Assembly (NCBI GenBank): GCA_023213395.1
Contig: CM041465.1
Span: 87,613,741-87,677,740, forward strand
Length of the DNA: 64,000 nucleotides
Direction of reading: 5' to 3'
From: Cycas panzhihuaensis
Lineage: Eukaryota > Cycadophyta
Under the pieces are notes generated by a model that saw nothing but the letters and a program-made list of their open reading frames with translations, did no database searches and was not told where the DNA came from. The translations under genes and the position numbers were made by a program. Shown piece by piece: positions 23,251 through 36,130 of the stretch (its first letter is position 1; the number at the start of each line of letters is the position of its first letter).

Positions 23251-25264
23251 CTTATTTAGATAGCTCCTCAAGTTACAATGACTACTGGAATGACTATTAG
23301 TGCATTCTTTATGACTTCAACAGTAACATCCAAAGATGTGGAAGACTAAGAGGACAAAGATTGAGAAGCACTCATAATTATTGATTTGTTTGTTGCAAAT
23401 GAACTAACTATATATTTACAAGGCAAAATAACATTAGTGAAAACACAACAAACACTGAGGATCTATATGAAATAAAGAACAAAACTAGAGCTTTGTACCC
23501 AAGAAATCAATTGCATGCCTGTAAAATGACAATTAATATTTTTATCTTTGTCCATTTACAAAGACTTAACAAGATTAGAGATTTGTTAATTGTTATAGGT
23601 GAAAAAGTTAAGGAGAGAGAATTGGTGAGCATAACCTTAAATAGCCTCCATGAAGGCTATCACATTTTTGTTACCAGTTTATGCTTGACAAAGAGATCAT
23701 AGCCTTTAACATTTGAAGAGTTAGTTAGACTTCTTTTATATGAAGAATAACTCATGGGTGGGTATGTTGGTAGTAGTGGTGGTATGGTATTAACTTCGCA
23801 ATTTAAGAAGAAATTATAGTTGAATACTCCTAAACCAACTCAAACACTCTCTCCTAGCACAAGTGAATCCAAAGGAAATAAGGACATCACATGCACTTAT
23901 TGCAAAAAGGTTGGTCACTTTGAGAAAAACTGTTGAAAGAAAAAGTTAGATAAAAAGAAGAAGAGTACTAATAAACCCACATCTCTGTCTGTTAATGATG
24001 AAAAAGTATTTATGTTCGATGCCATTTGAGGCACTATAGGTTCTTAATATATTGATTCAAGAGCTTTAAACCATCACTTTTTATAAGGAATAGTTTAAGG
24101 AACTCAAAGGTGAAAATAGTTTAATCATAATTCTTGGTGATAATAGTTAACATAAAGTAGTAGGTAAAAGTACAATTATTCTCAAGTAATCTAGTAATAA
24201 GATTTATATCTCTAATTTGTTGTATGTACCATCTTTTAGATATAATTTACTTTCTATAAGTCATATAATTAAGTTGAATATGAAAGTGGGGTTTGATGTT
24301 GTGAAATATGTCATCAAAGATGATAATTTTGTAATTGTTTAAGGAGTCCAAGAGAATGGCTTATATAAAATTTTTGGCTCACATGAGCATAGTTTTATTA
24401 TAACTTCATCCAATACATTATGGCATGCTCATTTTGATCATTTGAACTACCATAGTATTTACTTGTTAAATAAGCTAAAGATAGTATATGATCTTTCTCT
24501 AGTATAAAGAGCAATAAAATCTACAATGCTTATGCATTAGGAAAATAACATAGAGAAAATTTTCTCAAATCCATTTAGCAAGTGAAAAATAAGTTGGAGT
24601 TGGTACACTCAGATTTATGTGGACCAATCACACTAGTTTTATTTAAAGGAGTGACATATTTCATGATCTTCATCAATAATTCGACCAAGAAGACATAGAT
24701 TTATCTTCTGAAAAATAAGTCAAAAGCATTTATAAAATTTAAGGAATTTAAAGTTAAAGCAAATTTTTTTTCTAAAAAGAAGATCAAAATTCTGAGAAGT
24801 GATAGTGGAGGTGAATATCTCTCATCCGAGTTCATTATATTCTATAAGAACTATGGCATCGAAAGACAATTAACAACATCTTATACCCTATACTAGAATG
24901 GTGTTGCTAAAAGAAAAAATCACACCATTGTTGAAATTGTGAGATGTATGCTCAAAGCCAAAAACATGTCTACTGGCTTATGGGCTAAAATAATGAACAT
25001 AAGAATGTATATTTTATATAGAAATCTTATAATAGTTGTTCGAAATATGACTCCTAAAGAGGCTTAGATAAGAAAAAAAATCATTTGTTTATAATCTTCA
25101 TGTCTTGTGTTTATATACCTGATGAAAAGTGACAGAAACTTAATGATAAAAGTCGCAAGTGTATTTTTATAGGATATAATAAGTTGTCCAAAGCTTATAG
25201 ACTTTGGAATCCTTTATAAAATAAGATTATAATTAGTAGGGATATACTCTTTTCTAAGCTTAAT
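23251..25264 (+). pseudogene. Copia-A gag-protease-integrase relic (first pol part)
   Basis: Gag is readable from ~23270. A gag-polypeptide stretch (KVKERELVSITLNSLHEGYH at 23600-23660) leads to an intact zinc knuckle, CTYCKKVGHFEKNC at 23892-23933. The protease site is degraded (YIDSRALNHHF in place of IDSGAS.H, ~24050). Gag-pre-integrase is LWHAHFDHLNYHS near 24420. Integrase relics run to ~25160 with frameshifts. A CGHKCIFIGY-type piece near 25160 (KSQVYFYRI frame-shifted) shows the end of integrase. The frame is then cut at 25282 by LINE-A and resumes at 31680. Confidence 0.75.
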
Positions 25265-25282
25265 AAGGATATAATTCTTGTT
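25265..25282. repeat. LINE-A target-site duplication, left
   Basis: AAGGATATAATTCTTGTT is repeated exactly at 31662-31679. An 18-bp duplication is typical for target-primed reverse transcription. Confidence 0.95.
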
Positions 25283-25804
25283 GGGAATGACGAGAGAGAA
25301 CAGGGAAGGCGTTACGTGACAGGAAGGCGACCTTGGCGGTTAGGGTTACTGTTGTGCAGGTCTGGCGGGCGTCCCCCCAGACGGGAAGGCGAGATGGCGC
25401 GATCTCGCAGTTAGTACAGTGGCTATGTGTAGTGGAGAAGGAGGACGAGAGCATCACGGGTGCGCTGAGGAAAGGACGAACCGTAAGGGCTTTAGAGGAC
25501 TCAGAGAAGCGGGCCTGGCTAGATCACACTTTACACAGTTTTCCAGGGTTAGAGGAAGGCAGAATCGAGGTCCGGACGGTGCTGCGCTAGAGCATAAACG
25601 GGAGAGGTTGGATCTCCCACAAGGTAGCGGCGCTGAGTCTAGAAGTGTTGGCCCGAGGGGCTCTCAGTTATATAAGACCTAGACAAAATCATATCCGAGT
25701 ACCCAAGATTGCCCCAGAAATCCAGTCAAGGGGAAATGGTTGTGCATAGACAATATTGGTGAGTTTATGCTGCTTTTGTAGTTCCTATAAATTCGTTCCT
25801 TTGC

Positions 25805-27310
25805 ATGATGCAGACATCTTTGAACCAGTCTCAGTCCTCCCCTCCGGGGAGGACTTACCTTGATGCATTAAGAGCCGGAAACCAAGAGGAACAAGATATA
25901 ACCCCTGTTAAAATTGGAAACAGATATAAACTTTCAATACTGAAAGAGGTTACCGAAAAGACCATACAGTATTGGGAAAATAGCCTGGTAGGTAGGTTCT
26001 CAGGTCCTAGGCCAGGTCTGGACATCATAAGGGAGTGGATTAGAAACAAGTGGAAGACCAGAAGCCTTGTCCAAGTCATGGCGATGCCTAAGGGATGCGT
26101 CCTTTTTAGGTTTTTATGCCAGGAGGACATGATCTCTATCTTATTGAAGTCACCATGGATGTTTGGGAGGAAGGCCATGTCACTGGAGAAATGGCATCCA
26201 GATTTTGACCCAGGCACTCCCGTGGTTAAACAGGCTCCAGTTTGGGTTCAACTTCCTGGGCTTCCCCTACATTTTTGGAACCCGGAGATGGTTAAAGGGG
26301 CGGCTAAAATGATAGGGCCACTACTAGCCTTGGATTCGGCCATAAAGCACAGATCCAGATTGATGAATGCCAGATTTTGTGTTCTGGCTAAGCTCGATAA
26401 CGAGTTCCCGGTTGAGGTAGAGATTGAGTCGGATGGTAGATCTATCATCCAAGGCTTATATTATGAGGTGGAGGGCTTCAGGTGCACAAAATGTAAGAAT
26501 AGGGGACACCTCCCCTTTCAATGCCCACAGGTTCCATTGAGGACGGATATCTAGGAGGTAGGGAAGGAGGAAGAAGATATCAGGGGGGAGGCAGTGGCAG
26601 AAGATATCGGTAGACCTGAGAAGGCTGATCTCAGAGAGGAGAATGCCGAAAGCTTTGAGACGATACCCCGTAGTGAGTTGGGCGGTGGGAAGGACTCAGC
26701 TGCGACTTGTCCTACAGATAAAGAAATTGAAGGAATACCGGACAACAAGGAAATTCAGGAAGTCGAGGGCAAGGACTTGGTGGTAAATGAGGCTGATAGG
26801 GGAGAGTCTAAAGGTGAAGAGACTAAAGGTACCTCACGGTTGGAGTTGGGGCGGATGCCTGCGGATGCTAAAGACCAATCTATGGATCTAGGCAGATCGC
26901 AGGGGGAAGGAGACCCTCAGACCTGAGCCGAGGAGCCGGAACTTGCCAAGCTTGCTAAGAGTATAAACTGGGATTTAGAGGATTATTTATCTGAGCCCGA
27001 GGAAGGGGGTCTGAGAGAACAGAGTCAAGAGGAGCGACGGGTAGGTTTTGCAGCCGAAGGAGGTATAGGAGCTGGGCCGAGAGGTGCAAATTCGGATAGA
27101 GGAGGAGGTGGGACACGAAAATGGGTTTCAAAAAGTAACACATCAGAAGTGAGGAGGGCCCCAGATTATGGGATAGAGAAGAAAGTAGGCAGACCCCCAA
27201 GAAAGGCCATCAGAGAGAAAGAAACACAAGCCCATATAGACTTGGGTTTCCAGAGTACGTTAAAAGAGGGGGGAGTGCTAGAAGGCCCTAACCTCAGAAG
27301 CAGGAAATGA
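25805..27310 (+). pseudogene. LINE-A ORF1: nucleic-acid-binding protein, two in-frame stops
   Basis: ORF1 protein binds LINE RNA and forms the ribonucleoprotein. Residues ~40-200 form a DUF4283-like domain (LVGRFSGPRPGLDIIREWI, MAMPKGCVLFRF, APVWVQLPGLPLHFW). They are followed by a CCHC knuckle, CTKCKNRGHLPFQC at about residue 225, preceded by VEVEIESDGR and YEVEGFRC. A TAG at 26552-26554 ends the first frame at 249 aa. The same frame continues through an acidic, Glu/Gly-rich tail. A TGA at 26924-26926 interrupts it again, and it ends at a double TGA at 27308-27313. Without the two stops it would be about 500 aa, a usual length. The start at 25805 is the first ATG of this frame before the conserved domain. 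Confidence 0.9.
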
Positions 27311-27335
27311 TGAGGGGCGAAGTTTCCGGTCATCC

Positions 27336-30300
27336 ATGAAGGTCCTTTCTTGGAACATTAGGGGGCTAAATGCCCCATCCAAGCAGAGATTGGTCAGAGA
27401 ACTAAGGATCAGGATAGAGGCTGATATTGTACTCTTGCAGGAGACAAAATTGGAGCAGACAAAGGAAGCAGAGGTGCTTAACAAGATTTGGAGAAAGGGT
27501 GAGGGGAAGACATGTGTAGGTTCGGCGGGCTCCGGGGGGTTGGTCTCTCTCTGGAATCCCAAAATGTGGAAAGGGTATGAGGCGTGCAAGAGTGAGCACT
27601 TCTTAACCGTTGGGTTGGTTAGTGTCTCTACTAACAAGGAGTATTGGATCACCAACATCTACGCCCCTAATTCGGTTGAGGGCAGGAGAAGATTATGGGA
27701 TGCTCTGGTGGAAGCCCACATAGAATGGGAGGGTCCATGGCTGGTGGCGGGGGACTTCAATTCCCCCCTATGCCCGGAAGAGAAGAAAGGTGGGCAAGGG
27801 GGGTGGACTAGTAGTATGTTTGATCTTGGTGTGTTCCTGCAATCGGGTGGCCTGATGGATGTCCCCCTCAGGGGAGCTAGGTTCACTTGGTCTAATAGGC
27901 GCCTAGGCCATAATCATATACAATGTAGATTGGACAGGATGTTAACAAACTATGAGTGGGCCTGTCACTTTGAAGGTGTAAAGTTGGAGGCCCTTCCGAA
28001 ATCTGGGTCGGACCATTCGCCTCTCATTTTGGAGGGGTCCATCCCGGTAGCCCACAAAGGGGCTCCATTCCGCTTTGAACTTATGTGGCAGAAACATCCA
28101 TACCTGAGAGAAAGGATTCGGGACTGGTGGGGAGTCCAGGTTCAGGGTTGCGCCATGTTCAGGTTCTCGAGGAAACTGAACTGGATCAAGAAGCAAATTA
28201 AAGTCTGGAATAGGGAGGTTTTTGGAAATATTTTTGAACATAAGGGGATCCTGCTGGGAGAACTAAAAGGGATAGAGGACAGGATTCAGAGGGAAGGAAG
28301 AACCCAGGAATTGGACTATAAGGAACACTTGATTTCCAGGAAATTTGAGGAGGTGTTGGAAAGGGAGGAAATTTTCTGGAAGCAGAAATCCAGAGAGCAG
28401 TGGATAAGGGAGGGGGACAGAAACACGAAGTTCTTCCATCTGTCCACTTTGAGGCACATGGTCCATAATAGGATCACTAAAATACGCAGTAGGGATGGGG
28501 TGGAGTATGAGGCGGAGGATCAGATTGGTGGTATTGCGATGGACTACTTTAAGGAGCTATATACAGAGCCAGGATGTCAGGATCCCGCCCTTAGGGCGGC
28601 TCTCTTACAATTTATTCCGAAAGTGATTACTGAGGATCGGAACAAAAAACTGACAGAAACCTTCTCTCAGGAAGAGGTCGAGAGGGCTTTATTTAAAATG
28701 GGTCGTGATAAGGCCCCAGGGCCAGATGGCTTCCCTCCAGGATTTTTCCAAGAATACTGGGAGATAATCAAGGACGATCTCATGTTGGCACTTAATGAAT
28801 TTTTCCTTAGATGCACAATACTGAAAGAGTGGTAGGCTACATTCTTGGCGTTGATCCCAAAGAAGGAGGGAGTGGAAGTTATGGAAGACTTTAGACCGAT
28901 TAACCTGTGCAACGTCAAATACAAGATACTGGCCAAAGTGTTAGCGAACCGTCTGAGGGAGAATCTCCCAGAAATTATTTCCCCTAACCAGGATGGTTTT
29001 GTGAAAGGAAGACAAATATCGGACGGTATTATAAGTGTCCACAAGACCCTGCATTCGACATGGCATCGTAAGGAAGCAGGTATGATTGTTAAAACAGATA
29101 TGTCCAAAGCCTATGATCGGGTGGCTTGGGATTGTCTGGTGGACTGCCTGGAGGCATTTGGTTTTGGGGAGGTTTGGAGGGAGTGGATAAGATGTTGTAT
29201 TTCTAGAGTTTCATTTTCGGTAATAATAAATGGGAGGTCAACCCCGTTCTTTACCGGGTCGAGGCGTTTGAGGCAAGGGGATCCGCTCTCTCCTTTCCTG
29301 TTCATAATTATGGCAGAAATGTTAGGTAGGGCAACGGTGGAGGTCCAGCGAACAGGGAGAATAATAGGTTTGAGAGCTTCCTCCAACCTAGATAATATTG
29401 TGCACCATCAGTTCGTAGACGATAATATTTTTCTCTGTAAGGCTTCCTTAGGGGATGCCAGGGCCTTAAAATCGGGTCTACAGGCTTATGAAAGGGCTAC
29501 AAACTAGAAAATCAATTTGGACAAAAGCTCAGCCTTTTTTATCAACACGCCGGAGAGGCTGCAAAGGAAAATAAGCAGGATTTTGGAGATGGCTAGGGGC
29601 TCCCTCCCTAGTTCATACCTTGGTATGCCCCTATTTGTGGGTAAGATGGGGAAGGATTTGTGGGATCCAGTAGCGAGCAGATTCAATAGGAAGTTGGCAG
29701 GATGGAAAGGGGCTCTCCTCAGTTGGGCCGGGAAAATTTAGCTAGTGGTGGCTTCCCTGTAGAGTATCCCAGTCTATCAAATGATGGTCTTCAAAATACC
29801 GAGCAAGGTTATCTCGATTTTGGAGGGAATCATGAAGAGATTTCTTTGGTCAGGAGCTGAAGATAGTAAGAGAATCCACCTAGTGTCTTGGGAGAAGGTC
29901 TGTAAGCCTAAGTGGGTAGGAGGCCTTAGCGTCAGAAGATTGGGCCTTTTTAATGAAGCCCTCTTGGCAAAGACGGGGTGGAGACTCACTAAGGAAGCGG
30001 GTTTGATCTGGGGGAAAATCATAGCTAGGAAGTACCTGGGGGATAACCACTTCTTATTGGAGGAAGGGCTCTGTTCGGAGGGGTCCCCAGTATGGAAGGC
30101 CATCAGGACTTCGAGATCCCTTCTCCGTGAAGGTATGCGATGGAAGCTGGGGGGACAGCGAAAGCATAAGGTTTTGGGAAGACATATGGTGTGGACACTT
30201 TAAACTAGAGGAGATGCCTAACATCAGGACCATGAAGAGGGACTGTGTAAGTCGCTATGGTCCCTTTGTCAAAAATTATTGGGAGGGGCAAGGAAAGGAC

Positions 30301-31473
30301 AGGAGGTGGAGATCGTTTGAGGAATTGCGCGGCCTTGAGGATGCGGTCCATAGGGTGAAAGGGATTTTAGAAAACCAGTATATCCCGAAGAGGTCAGTGC
30401 CAGATACTCTGGTATGGCCCTCTTCATCCTCGGGTTCATACACGGTTAAAGTTGGTTATAACTTAAGGATGAGCAGGGAAGGTTGGGATAGGAACGACAT
30501 TCTAGCTGGGTCCGAAGTCGGGGTTCTCCCAAAATACCGCTTCTGGTGGATGTGCCTCCAAAACAAATTACTTACATTGGATAACTTTGCGAAGAGGGGT
30601 GCCCATTTGGCGAGTAGATGCGTGCTGTGTAAGATGGAAGTTGAAACCTTGGACCATCTGTGTATTCACTATCCCTATTCGGTGGGTATCATGAGCGACA
30701 TTTGGTCCGGGCTGGGGATAGCCTGGGTCTCATCGAAATCCCTAAAAGAGCAGTGGACAACTTGGATCTCTCCTTTTAAAAGCAAAACCCTCTCTAGACT
30801 CTGGAAGATGATCCCTCCAGTTGGCTCCTGGTTCATTTGGAAGGAACGAAACAGGAGGATATTTGAAGGTAAAGAGAAGGATAGCCCGATGCTGATTGCA
30901 AATATTAGGAAGGCTACCTCAGAAATGATGGTTAAACCAAAAGAGGAGAGGATACCCAAGGGGGAAGAAGACATTATTAAAGATTGGGGTATAGTCCCCC
31001 TGGAGGGCGTCAAAGTGAGGAGAAGAGATGTTAAGTGGCGGCCTCCAGAAGCATCATGGATAAAAGTTAACTTTGATGGAGCTGCTAAGGGTAACCCCGG
31101 TGAGGCGGGAGGGGGTGGACTCATGGGATCCCGTGGTAACTTGAGATGGGCTTTCGCAGAGTATTTAGGTGTTCAATCGAACCAGAAAGCTGAGGTTCGG
31201 GCTATGTTGAGGGCGACAACTCTGTTGGACGAGGAAGATATGCAAAAGGTGATAATAGAGGGTGACTCAATGTATGCTATAAAATGCCTGAGAGGGGAAG
31301 CAGACCCTGGATGGGACAACATAGATATTTTCAGGGATGTCCAGGACGTTTTAGGTTCCAGAGCTGAGGTTCAGATTCAACATACTTATAAGGAAGGAAA
31401 TTCGACAGCAGATTGGTTGGCAAACTGGGCTGTGCTAAACAAAAGAACAAAAGTTTGGAAAGAGGAGTTCTGA
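27336..31473 (+). pseudogene. LINE-A ORF2: endonuclease-reverse transcriptase-RNase H
   Basis: ORF2 nicks target DNA and copies the LINE RNA into it. Residues 1-230 are an apurinic-type endonuclease with SWNIRGLN, LQETK, YAPN, GDFN and SDHSPL all present. RT follows with KAPGPDGFPPGFF, LALIPKK, DFRPINLCN, the catalytic TDMSKAYDRV and FVDD at 29412-29423, plus RQGDPLSPFLF. A zf-RVT domain (FWWMCLQNKLLTLDNFAKRG, then Cys/His) is near 30540-30680. RNase H (VNFDGAAKGNPGEAG, EGDSMYAI, EGNSTADWLAN) ends at the TGA at 31471. Four in-frame TAG codons (28833, 29505, 29739, 29760) and one extra G in a six-G run at 30149-30154 break it. It begins 26 bp after ORF1. Confidence 0.95.
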
Positions 31474-31648
31474 GGAGTTATCGAGACCGGTCGTATGTAT
31501 GCACATATGGGTGAGATTATCAGAGGAGAAGACCTAAATCTGGGCTAGACCATGGGCCTGTCATGGTCATCCTTTCTAAGCCGTTTGGCCTTGATGTACT
31601 GGTTTGGGGACCTAGTTAAAACCCCCTGTAATATTATTTTACCTTATC

Positions 31649-31661
31649 AAAAAAAAAAAAA
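31649..31661 (+). other. LINE-A poly(A) tail
   Basis: An A-run directly precedes the right target duplication (31662-31679), so one or two A are shared between tail and duplication. It marks the 3' end of the inserted RNA copy. Confidence 0.9.
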
Positions 31662-31679
31662 AAGGATATAATTCTTGTT

Positions 31680-32636
31680 ATAAATATTAATGTTGAAATT
31701 ACAAAGTTAAAGAGTGAAACTCGTGTGAAAAAAGAAGAGAGCGTAGAATTATTTATAGATATTTGAATTTCTTCAAAATTACCCAAATGGTATACTCAAA
31801 CCATAAAAGATTCCAATATTAGCAATATTGATATTAGTTTAGATGTGCAGATACATAACAAAGTAAAATTTGTGTTGATATCTAATGTCCTAAACATATA
31901 TGAACTTGAATTTTTTACTGAAGCTAAAGATGCACCTCATTGGCTGTTAGCAATACAGGAGGAATATAATTCAATATTGAAGAATGATACTTGGGATCTT
32001 ATTGAGCTTTCACTTGGGAGGAAAGAATTAGTTGCAAATGGGTATACAAGGTGAAGTATCAATCAAATGGTGATATTGATAGATACAAGGCTCGATTTGT
32101 AGTTAAAGGTTGTGTTCAAATTGAAGATGTAGATTTTGAAGAAACCTTTGCACTGGTGGTAAAAATGACTATCATCCGATTGCTAACTACCCTTGCATCT
32201 TAATTTGGTTGGAAACTCCATCAAATAGATGTTGAGTGAATTTTTTTAAGACATTCTTGATAAAAAAATTTATATGTAGTAACCTATAATCTTTGTATAA
32301 ACTGGGCAGGAGAGACTTGTATGCAAGTTAAATAAAGCTTTATATAGGTTTAAATAGGCACCAAGAGTGTGGTATGCTTGTATTGATAAATACTTTATCA
32401 CTTCTAATCTCATCCATTGTGAATTATATCACAACTTATACATCAAACATGAGAATGATGAAATACTTATTGTTGTTCTCTATGCTAATGATCTTATTTT
32501 CACTTGAAGTAGCACTTCTCAAATAGAATCTCTTAAAGAAGACATTTCTAAAGTCATTGAGATGTCTGATTTTAGTATTCTGCATTATTACCTTGGTTTG
32601 AAATTTTGCCAGAATGAAGATATCATATTTGTTTCA
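31680..32636 (+). pseudogene. Copia-A reverse transcriptase relic (second pol part)
   Basis: The Copia-A frame resumes after LINE-A. A linker precedes RT motifs: APHWLLAIQEEYNSILKNDTWDLI (31935-32005), CKLNKALYRFK-APRVWY (32320-32375), and a catalytic motif changed to YAND at 32481-32492, with one Asp of YxDD lost to Asn. HYYLGLKF follows near 32588. Stops and shifts are frequent. The frame is cut at 32641 by the chromovirus and continues at 39053. Confidence 0.8.
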
Positions 32637-32641
32637 TAGTC

Positions 32642-32986
32642 TGGGATGTTCCTTCTCAGAAATCTAGACTTGTATTTGCAAAAATTAGCAGAAAATGAAG
32701 CCAAATAACACAAGTGTGCAAGCATATCACAGATAGTAAATCACCAAAATGAGTACCGAAGTACTTTCTCTTTCAAGATATAATACTCAACGACATTACA
32801 AGTGATTTATCCCTTTAAATACATAAGTAAGGGTCTTCAACCTTTTGATTCTATTGGTGGCCTTAACAGCCTTACATCTTATTGGACGACATAGCGGTCC
32901 ATACATACATCTTAATAAACACCTTAATCCCTACTCATTAGTGGCTCTCGTTCGCTAATGCTAAGGAAAGGTGGGGTTATATAATA
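32642..32986 (-). repeat. Chromovirus 3' LTR
   Basis: On the plus strand it runs TGGGATGTTCC...TTATATAATA. The element-sense start TG has become TA. The adjacent minus-strand GTGGGGGACC is the polypurine tract. Confidence 0.92.
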
Positions 32987-33009
32987 GGTCCCCCACTCTG
33001 AGACGTTGA

Positions 33010-33200
33010 GTCCTCGCAACGTTAGAGATGAGGATGTTGCTAGATAAACTCGTCAGATTCCCCTGTAGCTTCATTTACATCGCAGTTAACCCACTGTACC
33101 AAGTGTTTAGAAATAATGCGATTCTTGAGGCAGCGCTGGCGACTGGCAAGGATTTTATCAGGAGCAATTGTGAGAGTTTGCTCTTCAGAGAGGATGGGTA
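33010..33200 (-). pseudogene. Chromodomain at the chromovirus integrase C-terminus
   Basis: The minus-strand frame after integrase gives NVFHVSCLKKYLGAKVTP (33270-33215), the standard link. PDKILASRQRCLKNRIISKH and LVQWVNCDVNEATGE follow, matching the chromodomain pattern P..IL..R......LV.W......ATWE. The expected Trp of the ATWE motif is replaced by Gly. A stop (near 33040) ends the frame before the usual C-terminus. In this family the domain guides integration toward marked chromatin. Confidence 0.7.
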
Positions 33201-36130
33201 CGGTTGTATGGGGTGTAACTTTAGCACCAAGGTATTTTTTTAGGCAGGACACATGGAAAACATTATGGATATTAGTGTTTGGGGGGAGTTCAAGGGTACA
33301 AGTAACTTCATCAATTTTGTGTAGGATCTTATAAGGGCCATAGTAGCAGGGGCTTAGTTAATGCCCTTGATGTGAATTAAGGGATTGTTACTTATAGGGT
33401 TAGAGGCGAAGGTATACTAGATCTCCAATATCAAAGGATTGATCAGATCGGTGGTGGTCTGCGAGTTGCTTCATTTGATTTTGGGCGTTAACTAAATTCT
33501 GTCGAAGGGCATGCAAGATTTGATCCATTTCTTGAAGCTTTTGTTGTACAGAAGCTGTTCAAAAGTTTGTGGCTAGGGTATGGTGGGAAGGTAGGTAGTA
33601 GCCATAAAGAGCCAAAAAGGGGGACATACCAATGGCAGAATGATAGGAAGAGTTATACCAATACTCGGCCAGGGCAAGCTGTGAGGTCCACTTAGCTTGG
33701 TGTTCTGAGGCAAAGTAACGGAGATAAGTTTCTAAAGTTTTGTTTAGAACCTCGAATTGGCCTTCTGTTTGTGGGTGGTAGGCAGAACTCATGTTAAATG
33801 AGGTTCCAATAGCCTTAAAGAGTTCTTGCCAAAAGGAGTTAGTAAACTTAGGGTCTCGGTCATAAACGACAGATGATGGGAAGCCATGGAGGCAAAATAT
33901 GAATTGGACATATAAGTCAGCGAGATGGGAGGATGAATATGAGGTGCGCACTAGAAGAAAGTGTGAGTACTTGGTTAATTGATTAATGACTACCCAAATA
34001 GAGTCAAACCCGGCAGATGAAGGTAGGCCCGTGATGAAGTCCATGACAATATCTTGCCCCTTACCTTGAAGAATATTTAATGGTTGCAGAAGGCCAAGGA
34101 GAGGTTTGGTCTTTACTTTATTTCATTGACATGTGTCGCATTCTAATACAAAGGTGAATATGGTAGTCTTCATATGGGGCCAAAAGAAATCTACCTGAAT
34201 CCGTCGATAAGTCTTATCAAAGCCAGAGTGGTCGTCGAGGGGGGACGAGTGGTATTCTGTTAGGATTTTAGGGATGAATGAAGAGGAGGGATGGACAAAG
34301 ATACGATTGTGGTAGAGGAGGTGATTGTTAAAGGTTAACCAACCTTTATGGGTGATGATTTTTTTTCTCCAATTAGGATAGTCTGGTTGGGCTTGATTTT
34401 TAATGCATAGTTCATCAAGCCAAAGTGGTTGGGGATTGCTGATGGCATGGAGGCTTGAGTTAGGAACATTATCATCAAGGTGAAGACGTGAAAGAGCCAC
34501 TGTATTGTCCTTGCCTTTTTTATATGCTATTAAGAAGTCAAAGACTTGTAATTGGTGAACCCACTTAGCTTGTTCTTCAGACAAGATTGGCTGAGTTAAT
34601 AAATTATGGAGGCTATGATGATCCGTGAGAATAGTGAACTTAGAACTTAAGAGATATTACCGTTATTTATCAATAGCATGGAGAATAGCCTTCATCTCTT
34701 TCTAATATGTAGAGAGACGAAGCTCGTGATCTTTTAATTTTCGGCTTTCGAATGCAATGGGATGAGAGTCTTGCATTAGGACTGCGCCTAAACCAAACCC
34801 TGAAGCATCACATTCAAGTTGGAAGGGTTGGTGGAAATTAGGAGTAATGAGGATTGGATTGGAGGTCATTACAACCTTGAGGTGAGAAAATGTAGCATCT
34901 GCTTCTAGAGACCATTGGAAAGCCTCTTTGCGAAGGAGGTTGGTTAATAGGACAGCAAGAGTAGCATAATTACGCACAAAACGTCGATAAAAACCAGTGA
35001 GCCCAAGGAATGCTTGTAGTTGGGTAAGAGTCGTAAGTGTAGGCCACGTTGTAATGACTGATATTTTATTAGGGTCTACGCGTACCCCTTCTGATGATAT
35101 AATATGACCCAAATAATTGAGTTCTGATTGCCCAAACTCACACTTAGATAGTTTTGTATAGAGTTGGTGGTTTTGTAATATTTGAAGAACAATTTCTAGG
35201 TGTTGGATATGGTGATCCAAGCAGGCGCTATAAATAAGAATGTCATCGAAGAAAACTATGACAAACTTTCAAAGGTAGGGACAAAAATTTTTATTCATGA
35301 GAGCTTGGAAGGTTGCCGGGGCATTACAAAGGCCAAAGGGCATTGTACGAAACTCAAAATGGCCATGATGTGTGCGAAATACTGTCTTATGGCAATCTTG
35401 TGGGGCAATTGGGATTTGGTAGTAACCAGATTGGAGGTCTAACTTAGAAAAAATGGTTGCGCCATGGATTTCGTCCAGCATGTCATCTATGTGAGGGGTG
35501 GGAAACTTATTTTTAATGGTAATCTTATTTAATTCCCTATAGTCAACGCAAAGGCGAAAGGAGCCATCCTTCTTCTTAACTAAGACAATTGGGGTTGCAT
35601 AAGGGCTTTTACTTAGTTGGATTATGTCCATGTTGAGGAACTCATTTGTGAGTTTCTCAATTTCATTCTTTTGGAAGTATGAGTTACGGTAAGGTCGAGG
35701 GCTGATAGGGTCATGGTTAGCTTAGAGGCCAATTGTATGATAAAAACCACGGTCGGGAGGGGTAGTAGCAGGCAGAGGGGCAAATACTTGTTCATATTGG
35801 GTAATGACATCCTAGATACATGGATGAATTTGTGGTGCGATTTGAATATTATTAAGACAGACTATATACCCTAGGTGAGATTGAAGATAGTGTTTCATAC
35901 GTCTAGGAGAGACCACTTGGTTAGGGGGGATTGCATTCTAAAAATTTTGTTATTTCGACCCATGTGGTCTTTGAAGGGAATGAATGGATTTGTAGGTGAG
36001 TTGCTCGTGTTATAGGTCCCTAGTATTTGCAACCATTGAATCCCCAAGATAGCATCAGATCCTCCTATTGACAAGGCATAGAAATCTGACACCAGAAGGT
36101 ATGAGCTAATTTGGACTTGGAGATTTTAAT
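33201..36130 (-). pseudogene. Chromovirus pol relic: RT, RNase H and integrase
   Basis: RT (35631-35080) shows [42 protein letters not shown] and catalytic FFDDILIYS (FFDD at 35253-35242), then the thumb NYLGHIIS and FLGLTGFYRRFV. RNase H gives FQLECDASGFGLGAVLMQ (34835-34770) and, after three stops, ILTDHHSL. Integrase has its HHCC zinc site (EYHSSPLDDHSGFDKTYRR ... CDTCQ, 34250-34125). A DDE core follows: MDFITGLP, DRDPKFTNSFW and SSAYHPQTEGQFEVLN (34044-33760). At least six nonsense codons interrupt the frame, for example the TGA just before VIVFFDD, where relatives carry Arg. All catalytic residues I could place are present, so inactivation is by stops. Confidence 0.9.

Larger units (their letters stand above)
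25283..31661 (+). mobile_element. LINE-A: near full-length plant L1-type LINE
   Basis: This 6,379-bp element has a 522-bp GC-rich 5' UTR, ORF1, ORF2, a short 3' UTR and a poly(A) tail at 31649-31661. Perfect 18-bp duplications flank it. It is inserted in the integrase-RT interval of Copia-A. Its base composition is visibly more GC-rich than everything around it, and only a handful of lesions interrupt its frames. It is therefore the least decayed and probably the youngest element here. Confidence 0.95.

Noticed and set aside
25333-25682. Two open frames in the GC-rich region before LINE-A ORF1
   Set aside because: They lie in the 5' UTR of LINE-A, overlap in different frames and show no domain; high GC explains the low stop density.
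27278-27658. 126-codon minus-strand frame, and others opposite LINE-A ORF1 and ORF2
   Set aside because: They are antisense shadows of the clearly recognised endonuclease and RT; no own motifs.
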